Part shown: piece by piece, positions 24,753-34,732 of the stretch
Numbering within the stretch: position 1 is the stretch's first letter
Layout: each line of letters starts with the position of its first letter
DNA from: Pseudomonas sp. TNT3
Lineage (GTDB): Bacteria > Pseudomonadota > Gammaproteobacteria > Pseudomonadales > Pseudomonadaceae
Length of the DNA stretch: 64,000 nucleotides
NCBI RefSeq assembly: GCF_010095445.2
Contig: NZ_WFGV02000021.1
Coordinates: forward strand, 31,740 to 95,739
Reading direction: 5' to 3'
Position numbers and translations under genes: made by a program
Notes under the pieces: model-generated
Databases searched by the model: none
Told to the model about the DNA's origin: nothing
Seen by the model: the letters and a program-made list of their open reading frames with translations, nothing else

Positions 24753-26927
24753 ATGTCTGATCAAACAGCGAGCGACAGTGCATCAAGCCAGGAACGTCCC
24801 GCCAGCCGCGTCAGCGAGGGCCTGCCCTATCCGCTCGGCGCGACGTGGGACGGGTCAGGTGTCAACTTTGCCATTTTTTCCGCCAATGCCACAAAGGTCG
24901 AACTGTGCCTGTTCGACGCGGACGGCCAGGAAGAAATCGAGCGCATCGTGCTGCCGGAATTCACCAACGAAATCTGGCATGGGTACTTGCCTGACGCCCG
25001 CCCAGGGACGCTGTATGGCTACAGAGTGCATGGCCCTTACGAGCCGGCCAATGGGCATCGTTTCAACCACAACAAATTGTTGATCGACCCGTACGCCAAG
25101 CAGATCTCGGGTGAGCTGAAATGGGACGATGCCTTGTTCGGCTATACCGTCGGCCATGAGGACGGCGATTTGTCATTTGATGAACGTGACAGCGCACCGT
25201 TCATGCCTCGCTGCAGAGTCATCGACCCTGCGTTCACCTGGGGCAATACGGCAAAGCCGAACGTGCCATGGGAAAACACGGTTTTTTATGAAACCCATGT
25301 CCGCGGCTTCACCATGCGACACCCCTCGGTGCCGGAATCTGAACGCGGCACCTTTGCGGCCTTCCATCAAAATGATGTCGTTGAATACATCCGCTCTTTG
25401 GGTGTGACATCGGTGGAATTGATGCCCGTGCACTATTTCCTCGATGACAATCATCTGCTGGAAAAAGGCCTGCGCAACTTCTGGGGCTATAACACGCTGG
25501 GCTTCTTTGCTCCGCATGCTCGCTACATGGCAGGCCAGTCCATCGGCGAATTCAAAGTCATGGTGTCGCGTTTCCACAAGGCAGGGTTGGAGGTGATTCT
25601 GGATGTGGTCTACAACCACACCGCCGAGGGCAACGAGATGGGCCCGACCCTGTCACTCAAGGGCATCGACAATGCCAGCTACTACCGATTGATGCCCGAC
25701 GACGCCCGCTATTACATCAATGACACCGGTACCGGCAACACGCTCAACATGAGCCACCCTTGCGTCTTGCAGATGGTCACCGACTCCTTGCGGTATTGGA
25801 GCTCGGAGATGGGCGTGGACGGGTTTCGATTCGACCTGGCCACTATTCTGGCTCGGGAACCAGACGGGTTCAGCGAAGGTGGCGGGTTCCTTGATGCCTG
25901 TCGCCAGGACCCGGTGCTCGCCAAGGTGAAGCTGATCGCCGAACCCTGGGACTGTGGTCCTGGGGGTTACCAGGTCGGCAATTTCCCGCCGGGCTGGATG
26001 GAGTGGAACGACAAGTTCAGGGACATTTCCCGTGCGTTCTGGAAAGGCGACGACGAAATGCTCGGTGACTTTGCCAAGATATTTCTGGGCTCGGGCGACC
26101 AGTTCAATCGACGCGGCCGCAAGCCTGCCTCCTCCGTAAACTTCATTACGGCCCACGATGGCTTCACCCTGAATGACCTGGTCTCGTACAACGAGAAACA
26201 CAACGAGGCCAATGGCGAAGACAACCGTGACGGGCACTCCGATAACAGGTCGTGGAACTGTGGTGTCGAGGGCCCGACTGAAGACCCTGCGATCATCGAG
26301 CTGCGTTATCGGCAGATGCGCAATCTCCTGGCCACGCTGTTCCTTTCCCAAGGTACCCCCATGCTCCTGGCCGGCGACGAATTCGCCCGCACCCAAGGTG
26401 GAAGCAACAATGCCTATTGCCAGGACAGTGAGATCGGTTGGGTCGATTGGAACGTGAGTGAGAAAAGCAGCGAGCTCCAGGAGTTTGTCAGGTACCTGAT
26501 CGATCTGCGCAATCGCTATCCCCTGCTGCGTCGTAATCGCTTCTTCACCGGAGAGTATGACGAAGGCCTGGGTGTGAAAGACGTGAGCTGGATCCAGCCG
26601 AACGGGGAAGAAATGGGCATGGAGCAGTGGCAGGACGGCAACAACCGCTGCATGGGCATCCTGCTGGACGGTCGCACTCAAACCAGCGGCATTCGCCGTG
26701 AGGGCGTCGACCATTCGCTGCTGATCATCGTAAACGCGCACCACGATGTGGTGAGTTTCAAGCTCCCGGAAGTCCCCCAAGGCAAACAATGGGTGCTTGA
26801 GCTTGATACCAACCAGGCAGATCTCGACCCCGGCGAATTGTTTTCTTTTGGCGATGAGTATCAGGTGACCGGGCGTTCAGTGCTGATGTTCGAACTGAAA
26901 AAACCGGCGACGAAAAGAAGGAAGTAG
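24753..26927 (+). CDS. glgX: Glycogen debranching enzyme GlgX, copy 1
   Basis: A 724-residue GH13 enzyme that hydrolyses alpha-1,6 branches of glycogen limit dextrin. A CBM48 domain (about 18-130) precedes the catalytic barrel, with DVVYNHTAEGNEMGPT, nucleophile in MGVDGFRFDLATIL, acid in LIAEPWDCGPGG and NFITAHDGFTLNDLVSYN. GGAG precedes ATG 24753. It stands alone, away from the glg/tre operon, and is flanked by REPINs on both sides (24388-24530, 26951-27087). A second, very similar copy is at 61221-63380. Confidence 0.95.
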   Translation: MSDQTASDSASSQERPASRVSEGLPYPLGATWDGSGVNFAIFSANATKVELCLFDADGQEEIERIVLPEFTNEIWHGYLPDARPGTLYGYRVHGPYEPANGHRFNHNKLLIDPYAKQISGELKWDDALFGYTVGHEDGDLSFDERDSAPFMPRCRVIDPAFTWGNTAKPNVPWENTVFYETHVRGFTMRHPSVPESERGTFAAFHQNDVVEYIRSLGVTSVELMPVHYFLDDNHLLEKGLRNFWGYNTLGFFAPHARYMAGQSIGEFKVMVSRFHKAGLEVILDVVYNHTAEGNEMGPTLSLKGIDNASYYRLMPDDARYYINDTGTGNTLNMSHPCVLQMVTDSLRYWSSEMGVDGFRFDLATILAREPDGFSEGGGFLDACRQDPVLAKVKLIAEPWDCGPGGYQVGNFPPGWMEWNDKFRDISRAFWKGDDEMLGDFAKIFLGSGDQFNRRGRKPASSVNFITAHDGFTLNDLVSYNEKHNEANGEDNRDGHSDNRSWNCGVEGPTEDPAIIELRYRQMRNLLATLFLSQGTPMLLAGDEFARTQGGSNNAYCQDSEIGWVDWNVSEKSSELQEFVRYLIDLRNRYPLLRRNRFFTGEYDEGLGVKDVSWIQPNGEEMGMEQWQDGNNRCMGILLDGRTQTSGIRREGVDHSLLIIVNAHHDVVSFKLPEVPQGKQWVLELDTNQADLDPGELFSFGDEYQVTGRSVLMFELKKPATKRRK

Positions 26928-26950
26928 GCACTCGGTTAAGGACACAATCC

Positions 26951-27087
26951 CCTGTAGCAGCTGGCGAAGCCTGCGTTCGGCGACGCAGTCGTCGTAAAAC
27001 CTGTAAACGCGGTATTCCTGACACACCGCGACGTATGGTTCCGCGACGACTTCGTCGCCGAACGCAGGCTTCGCCAGCTGCTACAGG
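26951..27087. repeat. REP doublet (REPIN) with 44-bp arms
   Basis: CCTGTAGCAGCTGGCGAAGC opens a 44-base arm that returns inverted at the right end with a single mismatch. The spacer is about 49 bases. The same family, with different arm sequence, is at 45043-45135. Confidence 0.85.
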
Positions 27088-27113
27088 TCTTGCGAAGCCA
27101 TGACTCCATTCTT

Positions 27114-27731
27114 TCAAAGGCCTCGAAGAACCTCATGAATCTCCGAAACCACCTGCGCCGTTGCCTCTTCGATCGTTCCTTCATTACGACATAACACCCA
27201 ACCCTGATCCGCAACCGCTCGCTCGAACGCCTGGGTACAAGCGACCTGCTCTTGCAGGTTATGGATCACCGTACTGCCCAATCCACGGGTTCGTGCCGCG
27301 GCCCTCGCCCATGAAATTTCGGGGTCGGTGACCACGCCGACATGAAGGTCGGGCACTTGCACGTGTCGATCAAGGTTCAACTGCAGAATGTCTGCAAACG
27401 GGACGAGCCGGCGAAACGCGGCGTCAGACGGGTACCAGCGATCGATCAGGATGATGCTGTCAGCTGGCTGTTCAGGCAGCACGTGGCGTGAAATCCAGGC
27501 ACGGCTTTCAGCGAAGCGCTCACAAACCGCCCACTCCAGATCCCGACCGGGATGTCTGACGAGCCTGTTAACGAGGCCCATGGTTTCACCGCGGTAGGGA
27601 TCGCTCTTTTTCTCGCACAGTCGGATCACCTTTTTGTTGCCTGCCCTCAGCGCTTTCGTCACGGCCTCCAGCAGTGTGGTTTTGCCGGTGCCCTTGGGCC
27701 CATCGAGGGAAACAAACAGCGAACGATTCAT
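27114..27731 (-). CDS. Thymidylate-kinase-like P-loop protein
   Basis: A 205-residue nucleoside/nucleotide kinase-like protein. Walker A GPKGTGKTT is at about 11-19 and a DRW segment (IILIDRWYPSDAAF) marks the DR-x motif of the dTMP kinase family, but the usual lid region is divergent. There is normally one housekeeping tmk elsewhere beside holB, so this is likely an accessory paralogue. Start ATG 27731 has a weak ribosome site. Substrate uncertain. Confidence 0.75.
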   Translation of the reverse strand: MNRSLFVSLDGPKGTGKTTLLEAVTKALRAGNKKVIRLCEKKSDPYRGETMGLVNRLVRHPGRDLEWAVCERFAESRAWISRHVLPEQPADSIILIDRWYPSDAAFRRLVPFADILQLNLDRHVQVPDLHVGVVTDPEISWARAAARTRGLGSTVIHNLQEQVACTQAFERAVADQGWVLCRNEGTIEEATAQVVSEIHEVLRGL

Positions 27732-27885
27732 GCGTCAAATAACGGTTGAAGGAGGGTTTTTCCAACGTTTGAATCGTGCGATTGCATCTTGCTTCCTTAA
27801 CGACATCAACTAACTTAGGTGTACGGAGAAAACCGAAGCCCAACGGAGAGCGCTATTTTCCGCTGCACTGCGCTTGAGCAAAGTT

Positions 27886-28572
27886 TCAAAGTGGCGGGGA
27901 CAGTACATTAGCCGACCCCATCTGAACACTCAGCGAAGCCAGGTACTCGCCAAATCCCCCGCGACATTTGAAATCCTTGCGTGCACTGGTCACCACCGGG
28001 TTGGTCGCTGTCCACACAATATTCGCGCTGATTTTTTCAAGATCCGCCACCAGATGAACGTCTTCATGGGCCGCCAGATGCTGGAAACCTCCGGCCTCGC
28101 GATACGCGGTGGCGCTCAGGCCCAGATTGGCACCGTGGATGTGCCGGTGGTTCTCGACGAACTGATAGCACTCCATGTAGTGCGAGCGAACGGTCTCCCC
28201 ATGCTCGGCCCAACTGTCCACTTCGACCGTGCCGCACACGGCGTCAGCCATGAAGTCGAGTTGCCGGGCAATCCAGTCGGGTGGCACCACGGTGTCGGCA
28301 TCGGTAAACGCCAGCCATTGCGCGCCGGCGCTGAGCAATTCTTCCGCTCCGGTCGCCCGGGCTTTGCCGACGTTCTGAAAAGAGACATTGACCGCGCTGA
28401 CGTCCATCCCGCAGACCAGGCGGGACGTGTCGTCCGAGCAGTCGTCCAGGACGACCACCACCCTGACCTCCCGCCCCAAAAGCCCCGGATGCCTGGCGGC
28501 AGTCAGGATGGACGACAGGCAGGCGGTGATGTGTCTTTCTTCGTTATGGGCAGGTATCACAACGCCGATCAT
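27886..28572 (-). CDS. Family 2 glycosyltransferase
   Basis: A 228-residue GT-A fold protein. The amino end MIGVVIPAHNEERHITACL is the nucleotide-sugar-binding start, VVVVLDDCSDDTS follows, and the metal-binding motif is TDADTVVP. No membrane helices. AGAGGGA precedes ATG 28572. The acceptor is unknown; single-gene context gives no pathway. Confidence 0.85.
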   Translation of the reverse strand: MIGVVIPAHNEERHITACLSSILTAARHPGLLGREVRVVVVLDDCSDDTSRLVCGMDVSAVNVSFQNVGKARATGAEELLSAGAQWLAFTDADTVVPPDWIARQLDFMADAVCGTVEVDSWAEHGETVRSHYMECYQFVENHRHIHGANLGLSATAYREAGGFQHLAAHEDVHLVADLEKISANIVWTATNPVVTSARKDFKCRGGFGEYLASLSVQMGSANVLSPPL

Positions 28573-28689
28573 AGACGTTCCCTCTTTCCGGCAAAGTGTG
28601 TGGTCTCCAGTAATCGACACTGTGCTTTATCAGAAGGTTTAAAGAATGTGAGGCGCCCAGCCACTCCTGACCAACGCGCCTGTCAACGG

Positions 28690-29778
28690 TTAAATCGTGC
28701 CTGCGTCCTCCGGACGATCCTGCACCCACTGCCAGAACAACTGATACCCCACCGCCAGCACCACCGGCCCGATGAACAGCCCGATAATCCCGCTGGTGAC
28801 CATGCCGCCCAACGCGCCAATCAGTATCACCGGCATCGGTACATCAACGCCGCGCCCCAACAGCAAGGGTTTGAGCACGTTATCGACGAGGCCTGCAACG
28901 AACACGTAAATGGAGAAGGTAATGGTCCCGGTGGTGGCGCCTTCAGTGGCAATGACGAAAGCAATCACAGGGATCGTGATCAAGCTCACCGGTAATTGCA
29001 TGATGCCGAGCAGCAACACGGCCAATGCGAGCAGGCCGGCACCGGGGACACCTTTGAACACGAAGCCGAGACCGACCAGCAGCATCTGGATAAAGGCGAT
29101 GCCGACCACCCCGAGTGCGACCGCGCGAATGGTTGCGGTGCACAGTTCGGCGATTTTCGGGCCCTTGACCGGACCGCTCAGGCGCGAAGCGATCTGCACC
29201 GCACTGCGGCTGCCGCTTTCACCGTAGGCCATGAAGATGCCCGCGATGATCAACGCAACGATGAACATCAGAAAACCCATGCCGACACCGGCGAGCTTGC
29301 TCAGCAGGCCCAGGGAGACGTTTTTGATTTGCGGAATGTATTTGGCGGTCAGGTCGGGCAGATTGGTCGACGCCTGCAACCACAGGTCAGAGAGCGGCTT
29401 GCCGACTAACGGCCAGTCGGCCACTGATGGCGCGGGTGGCGGCACATGGAAACCGCCCTCCTTGACGATCACCATAGCGTGCTCGACCGAGTCGGCAATC
29501 GAAGTCCCCATCAGGTAAATCGGCACCAACAAAATCAGAATGGCGATCAGAACGATCAGCGTCGCCACAAATCCGGGCTTTTTCCCTCGTCGTCCCATCA
29601 GCCAGGTCTGCAGCGGATAAAGCGTGATCGCCAGGATCAGCGACCACAGCATCAGGTCGCGGAACGGGCTGAAGATCTCGAAGCAGAACAGCACCAGAAC
29701 CGTGATCAGCCCTGCACGAATCAGCACATCAAGCAGGGTACGGGAGAACGCCTTTTCATTTATCGGTGAGGGCACCAT
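28690..29778 (-). CDS. AI-2E/PerM-family transporter
   Basis: A 362-residue inner-membrane protein with about eight hydrophobic segments, in the AI-2E (PerM/YdiK) permease family. Characteristic pieces are ILAITLYPLQTWLMGRRGKKPG near the start and DNVLKPLLLGRGVDVPMPVILIGALGGM near the end. GGAGG before ATG 29778 favours it over an in-frame start four codons earlier. Members include autoinducer exporters and Na+/H+ antiporters, so the substrate is open. Confidence 0.85.
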   Translation of the reverse strand: MVPSPINEKAFSRTLLDVLIRAGLITVLVLFCFEIFSPFRDLMLWSLILAITLYPLQTWLMGRRGKKPGFVATLIVLIAILILLVPIYLMGTSIADSVEHAMVIVKEGGFHVPPPAPSVADWPLVGKPLSDLWLQASTNLPDLTAKYIPQIKNVSLGLLSKLAGVGMGFLMFIVALIIAGIFMAYGESGSRSAVQIASRLSGPVKGPKIAELCTATIRAVALGVVGIAFIQMLLVGLGFVFKGVPGAGLLALAVLLLGIMQLPVSLITIPVIAFVIATEGATTGTITFSIYVFVAGLVDNVLKPLLLGRGVDVPMPVILIGALGGMVTSGIIGLFIGPVVLAVGYQLFWQWVQDRPEDAGTI

Positions 29779-29857
29779 AGAAACCTCCATGCTGGTCAGG
29801 ACGACGCTCTGTGAAGCGGTTAGCCCAGCATAGACGTTGGTTTGAAAAAGCGAGGTG

Positions 29858-30493
29858 TCAGCGCAATTTCAGCGGATCAATCAGCTCGGCGGCGATGGCC
29901 ATGCCCACCAGGTCCGGCAAGGTCGTGGCCTGCATGCGTTTCATCACCCGTGAGCGATAGAGATCGACGGTTTTGGCGCTCACGCCCAGTTGCTCGGCAA
30001 TTTCGCGAGTGGTGTAACCCTGCACCAGCGGCAACAGCACGTCGCGCTCCCGGGGGGTCAACGTCAACAAGCGGGCTTGCAGGGCGTCATGACCGGGACT
30101 TCCCGAGCGCTTGGCTGCGCAGTTGCTGAGCGCCTGTTGCACGCTGTCCAGCAGCAACTGTTCGTTGTAGGGTTTTTCGATGAAGTCATGGGCGCCGGCC
30201 TTGAAAGCGCGGACCACGATCGGCACGTCGGCATGCCCGCTGACAAAGATGATCGGCAGGTCCAGCGCGCGCAGGCGCATTTCCTCCTGCACGTTCAGGC
30301 CGCCCATGCCGGGCATGCGCACATCGAGCAATACGCAGGCATCAAGACTGGCATCGCAGGCATCGAGAAACTCGACGCCACTGGTAAACGCCAGTGCCTT
30401 GAGACCGACGGACTCCAGGAGCCAGACCGTTGAATCGAGCATGCCCTGGTCATCGTCGACCACATACACCACGTGCTCCGTCGCACCTGCCAT
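29858..30493 (-). CDS. FixJ/LuxR-type response regulator
   Basis: A 211-residue two-component regulator. The receiver (about 5-120) has the acidic pair VVDDD, phospho-acceptor Asp in CVLLDVRMPGMGG and Lys in FIEKPY. The LuxR-type helix-turn-helix follows (LTPRERDVLLPLVQGYTTREIAEQLGVSAKTV). The ATG lies four bases past the stop of the histidine kinase gene, so they are coupled. It probably controls the divergent ligase operon at 32994. Confidence 0.92.
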   Translation of the reverse strand: MAGATEHVVYVVDDDQGMLDSTVWLLESVGLKALAFTSGVEFLDACDASLDACVLLDVRMPGMGGLNVQEEMRLRALDLPIIFVSGHADVPIVVRAFKAGAHDFIEKPYNEQLLLDSVQQALSNCAAKRSGSPGHDALQARLLTLTPRERDVLLPLVQGYTTREIAEQLGVSAKTVDLYRSRVMKRMQATTLPDLVGMAIAAELIDPLKLR

Positions 30494-30497
30494 TGCA

Positions 30498-32774
30498 TTA
30501 TTCCTGTTGTTGTTTTGTTGGGCCGGCAAGCGGCAAACGGCACATCATCAGCAAGCCGCCAGGTTGGCGCTGCGCCTGCAGGGCGCCCCCGAAGCCTTCG
30601 ATGATGCTGCGGCTCATGGACAGTCCCAGACCGAGGCCATCAGGCTTGCTGGTATAGAACGGGGTAAAAATCTGCTCCAGTTCGGACTCGCTGACACCCG
30701 GTCCCTGGTCTTGCACACTGATTTCCACGGTGGCGCTGCTGCCCTGCCCCGCAGCCAGCACGATCAATGACGGCTGGCCGGGATGCTGCTCGCGATTGGC
30801 ATCAATGGCGTTGCGCACGACGTTGAGCAGGACCTGTTCCAGTAACACCCGGTCGGCATAAATCGGCGGCAGATTATCCGGCAGTCGATCCTCGATTGTC
30901 ACTTGGCAATTGCTCGCCTCCCAGGCACACAAACGCACGGCTTCACGGGCGACGTCGGCAATGTCCAGCGCCTGCATGCGCCGCTGTCCCTTACGCAGAA
31001 ACCCGCGCAATCGCCGGATGACTTCGGACGCATGGGTGGCGTGATGGGTGATGCGCTCAAGGCCCTGGGCCACGCGTTCGCCCGCCTGGGGATTGGAGTC
31101 CAGGGATTGCAAATACCGCTGGCTGGCATTGGCATAGTTCACCACGGCGGCCAGCGGCTGGTTGATCTCGTGGGCAATGCCCGAGGCCAGTTCACCCAGC
31201 GTGACCAGCCGCGCGGTATGCGCCAGTTCGTCCTGGTGGCGACGCTGCTGGGTTTCTCGCAACTCGCGTTCGGTCATGTCCCGCGCTACCAGGGAATAGT
31301 AGCGCTCACCACCGGCGGATCGATGGGCCAGCAACACCAGCGACACCGGCACCGAGCTACCGCCACCCCGCGGTTGCAAACGCGCATCCGTGCTCCACAC
31401 GCCATGACGCTCGGCACCGCTCCAGCCATCGCGTTGCAGGCGTATCAGGTCTGCGCTGGCAAACACCTCGGCCACTGTCGGCATCGGTTGTTGCTCGTCG
31501 ATCCCGAGGATGCGCCGCGCCGCCGGATTGAGGTAGGTGATGTGCCCTTCAGGGTCGATGAACAGTACCGGGTCGGTATTGGCCTCAACCACTTCGGCCA
31601 GCCGACGTTTGTTCTCTTCGGCCTGGACCCGGCCCGTGATGTCCCGTGAGACGCTGACCACCTCCACCACGGCGCCGGTGTAGGTTTCGCGAATGGCCCG
31701 GCTCGCGGTTTCAAACCACAGGTAATGCCCGTCACGATGACGAATGCGGTACGTCATCGTGTGGTAACCGTCCTGCTCCAGTGCATCCCGCGCGCGCTGC
31801 ATGAGGCTGGCCAGGTCCTGACCATGGAACAGGCCCTGGGCCATTTTCCCCCGCAGTTCTTCGGGCCAATAGCCAAGCAACGTCCAGGAAGCAGGCGAGG
31901 CATCCAGAAAGCAGCCGTCCGGCGTGTGCCGGGAAATCAGGTCGGTGGTGTTTTCGATAATCAGCCGGTAAAGCCGCCGCGCAGTAGCCGCTTCACGTTC
32001 GGCCAGCACTTGGGTCGTGGCGTCGCGACAGCGGGCAAGCACCCGGTTGTCCTGGGGATCGGGGATAAAAGTCCAGATCAGAATCTGCGCCTCGAATTGG
32101 GCTTCGACACCTTCAATGGCGCGCTGCTGGTCCAGGCACGCGCGGACCAGTACCCGGTGATTGACCGGTAAAAAACCCAGCACATCGGTCAACGGTTTTT
32201 CAGCCAGCAACGCCATCAGCGCGGCATTGAATTCCAACGGACGGCCCTGTGCATCGAGAAGCAACCCCGGTTGCGGATCGTGCCCCAACAGCGGCGAACC
32301 ACGCAGCATGCCGTTGACGCTGCTGAGCAGGGTCGTCAACAAATCGCGGACCCAGCCGAGCCAGTCAAAACTCACCCCTTCACACACCTCCACCAGCAAC
32401 AGACCCGCGTGCCCCGGCTGCAACGCCAGGTCGAATACCTGGCCATGGCTGATCGCGGCTCGACGCAAACGCCCGGCCAGCCAGCAGTCGAGTTGACGCA
32501 CCTGCGCCAGGTCCAGGCGACCCGCGTCTACCAACGCTTCAAACAACAGTTGGTCGCTGGCCAGCGCCGGATCACCCTGCCCCGGAGGAAAATGCTGGGC
32601 GGCACCTTCGTGGCTGTAGATACCCGCCTGGGGTTGCCAGCTGAGGTAGACCGCCCGCCGGACTTCGGGACAATCCTGCAATGCCCGGCACAGGGCGTCG
32701 GCGCGGGCGGCCATGGGCACGCCCTCGCGCTGCAGTCGCAGCCAGCTGTGCAATCGAACGGGAGTCAGGCTCAT
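30498..32774 (-). CDS. PAS-containing sensor histidine kinase
   Basis: A 758-residue kinase with no clear membrane helix. An amino region of about 265 residues is of unrecognised type. Two PAS/PAC units follow (around YRLIIENTTDLISRHTPDGC and VVEANTDPVLFIDPEGHITY). The phospho-acceptor His is in SGIAHEINQPLAA, and an HATPase domain (VVRNAIDAN, DQGPGVSESE, GLGLGLSMSRSI) ends the protein, as in FixL-type kinases. It pairs with the downstream response regulator. Likely senses a cytoplasmic metabolite linked to the ligase operon. Confidence 0.9.
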   Translation of the reverse strand: MSLTPVRLHSWLRLQREGVPMAARADALCRALQDCPEVRRAVYLSWQPQAGIYSHEGAAQHFPPGQGDPALASDQLLFEALVDAGRLDLAQVRQLDCWLAGRLRRAAISHGQVFDLALQPGHAGLLLVEVCEGVSFDWLGWVRDLLTTLLSSVNGMLRGSPLLGHDPQPGLLLDAQGRPLEFNAALMALLAEKPLTDVLGFLPVNHRVLVRACLDQQRAIEGVEAQFEAQILIWTFIPDPQDNRVLARCRDATTQVLAEREAATARRLYRLIIENTTDLISRHTPDGCFLDASPASWTLLGYWPEELRGKMAQGLFHGQDLASLMQRARDALEQDGYHTMTYRIRHRDGHYLWFETASRAIRETYTGAVVEVVSVSRDITGRVQAEENKRRLAEVVEANTDPVLFIDPEGHITYLNPAARRILGIDEQQPMPTVAEVFASADLIRLQRDGWSGAERHGVWSTDARLQPRGGGSSVPVSLVLLAHRSAGGERYYSLVARDMTERELRETQQRRHQDELAHTARLVTLGELASGIAHEINQPLAAVVNYANASQRYLQSLDSNPQAGERVAQGLERITHHATHASEVIRRLRGFLRKGQRRMQALDIADVAREAVRLCAWEASNCQVTIEDRLPDNLPPIYADRVLLEQVLLNVVRNAIDANREQHPGQPSLIVLAAGQGSSATVEISVQDQGPGVSESELEQIFTPFYTSKPDGLGLGLSMSRSIIEGFGGALQAQRQPGGLLMMCRLPLAGPTKQQQE

Positions 32775-32841
32775 CACGGGTCCGCTTCATCAGGGAGTGC
32801 AAGGATATACCGGCCTCGGAGGCACGGTGGCACTCATTTAG

Positions 32842-32868
32842 AGCGATATAGTAGATGTACTATACGCT
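32842..32868. promoter_or_regulatory. Operator-like palindrome
   Basis: TATAGTA-GATG-TACTATA is a perfect 7+7 inverted repeat, extended outward by AGCG and CGCT with one base out of register. It lies in the divergent gap between kinase and ligase genes and is the best candidate site for the response regulator. Confidence 0.6.
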
Positions 32869-32993
32869 ATAGGTTGTACTTCCATATCCATGGCTGAATG
32901 TTATATAAAGCATACCGGACATAAAAGAGGCTGTCGGCGGCGACGCTGGCACGCCATCTATAGAGCTAACAATCAGCCACCGAGTACCCGCAC

Positions 32994-34616
32994 ATGTCGA
33001 TCTATGAACAAGGGCTCAGCCCTGCGGCTGTCAATCACATTGCCTTGTCTCCGCTCAGCTTCATCGAGCGTACCGCCAGCGTTTACCCGCACTACCCTGC
33101 CGTGATCCACGGTTCAATTCGCCGGACCTGGGCGCAGACCTACACCCGTTGCCGACGCCTCGCCTCGGCGCTGGCCGGTCGCGGCATCGGTAAAGACGAC
33201 ACGGTCGCGGTGATGCTGCCGAACATTCCAGAGATGCTCGAAGTGCATTTCGGCGTGCCGATGATCGGGGCCGTGCTCAACCCGCTCAACGTCCGCCTGG
33301 ATGCCGAAGCCATTGCGTTCATGCTGCAGCATGGCGAGGCCAAGGTGCTGATCACCGACCGCGAGTTTCACAGCGTGATTCACGCCGCGATCGGCATGCT
33401 CGACCACCCGCCACTGGTGATCGACGTCAACGACCCCGAGTACGGTGAAGGCGAAGCGGTCAGCGAACTGGATTATGAGGCGTTGCTGGCCGAAGGCGAC
33501 CCGGCGTTTGACTGGAAATGGCCGGCGAACGAATGGCAAGCCATCTCCCTGAATTACACCTCGGGCACCACCGGCAATCCAAAAGGCGTGGTCTACCACC
33601 ATCGCGGCGCCTACCTGAATGCCCTGGGCAATCAGATGACCTGGGCCATGGGCAATCACCCGGTGTACCTCTGGACCCTGCCGATGTTCCATTGCAACGG
33701 CTGGTGCTACCCATGGACCATCACCGCGCTGGCCGGCGTTCATGTGTTCCTGCGCCGGGTCGATCCACAAAAAATCCTCACGCTGATTCGCGAACATCAG
33801 GTCACTCACCTGTGTGGCGCGCCTATCGTGCTCAACGCACTGGTGAACATGCCGGAATCGGCCAAGGCGGCCATCGACCACCCGGTCAACGCCATGGTCG
33901 CGGGCGCTGCGCCGCCAGCCAAAGTGATCGGTGCAGTGGAAGAAATGGGGATCAAGGTCACCCACGTCTATGGCCTGACCGAAACCTACGGCCCGGTGAC
34001 GTTGTGCGCCTGGCACGAAGAATGGGACGAGCTGCCGCTGGAAGAACGGGCGCAGATCAAATCCCGCCAAGGCGTGCGCTACCCGACGCTTGAAGGGGTG
34101 ATGGTCGGCGATTCGAAAACGCTTGAACCGACACCGCGGGATGGCCAGACCATCGGCGAGGTCTTCATGCGCGGCAATACCGTGATGAAGGGCTACCTGA
34201 AAAACCCGACCGCCACGGCTGAGGCGTTCGAAGGTGGCTGGTTTCACACTGGCGACCTGGCGGTCTGTCATCCCGATGGTTATGTCGAGATCAAGGACCG
34301 GCTCAAGGACATCATCATTTCCGGTGGCGAAAACATTTCCACCATCGAACTCGAAGGCGTGCTGTATCGCCATCCGGGTGTCATGGAAGCGGCCGTTGTG
34401 GCGCGACCGGACGAAAAATGGGGCGAAACGCCTTGCGCGTTCATCACGCTGAAGGCCGATCACCAGAACGTTCGCGAGGCCGACATCATCAGTTTCTGTC
34501 GCGAACACCTGGCCGGATTCAAGGTCCCGCGCACGGTGGTTTTCACCCTGCTGCCGAAGACGTCGACCGGCAAAGTCCAGAAGTACGTACTGCGCGACAG
34601 AGCTAAAGCGCTCTAA
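32994..34616 (+). CDS. Acyl-CoA ligase (AMP-binding; DmdB-like)
   Basis: A 540-residue adenylate-forming ligase that activates a carboxylic acid to its CoA thioester. The P-loop SLNYTSGTTGNPKGVVYHH, the YGLTETYGP motif, WFHTGDLA and the final KTSTGKVQKYVLRD with its catalytic Lys are all present. The overall pattern fits the 3-methylmercaptopropionyl/medium-chain ligase branch. It opens an operon with DUF485, ActP-like, dehydrogenase and porin genes. The true acid is not certain; short or medium chain is likely from the neighbours. Confidence 0.9.
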   Translation: MSIYEQGLSPAAVNHIALSPLSFIERTASVYPHYPAVIHGSIRRTWAQTYTRCRRLASALAGRGIGKDDTVAVMLPNIPEMLEVHFGVPMIGAVLNPLNVRLDAEAIAFMLQHGEAKVLITDREFHSVIHAAIGMLDHPPLVIDVNDPEYGEGEAVSELDYEALLAEGDPAFDWKWPANEWQAISLNYTSGTTGNPKGVVYHHRGAYLNALGNQMTWAMGNHPVYLWTLPMFHCNGWCYPWTITALAGVHVFLRRVDPQKILTLIREHQVTHLCGAPIVLNALVNMPESAKAAIDHPVNAMVAGAAPPAKVIGAVEEMGIKVTHVYGLTETYGPVTLCAWHEEWDELPLEERAQIKSRQGVRYPTLEGVMVGDSKTLEPTPRDGQTIGEVFMRGNTVMKGYLKNPTATAEAFEGGWFHTGDLAVCHPDGYVEIKDRLKDIIISGGENISTIELEGVLYRHPGVMEAAVVARPDEKWGETPCAFITLKADHQNVREADIISFCREHLAGFKVPRTVVFTLLPKTSTGKVQKYVLRDRAKAL

Positions 34617-34640
34617 CCCGAACGAAGCAAAACCCGTCAG

Positions 34641-34663
34641 GCGGCAGGCTGTTTTCCTGCCGC
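34641..34663. terminator. Hairpin between ligase and DUF485 genes
   Basis: GCGGCAGG (34641-34648) pairs with CCTGCCGC (34656-34663), with an outer AACCCGAA/TTCGGGTT pair around it. It may attenuate or stabilise the operon message. Confidence 0.4.
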
Positions 34664-34732
34664 TTCGGGTTCGTGCGGGCCGAATTCGGCCCTGCGCCTC
34701 GCACCGATAACAACAACAAGGTGGAGCTACCC

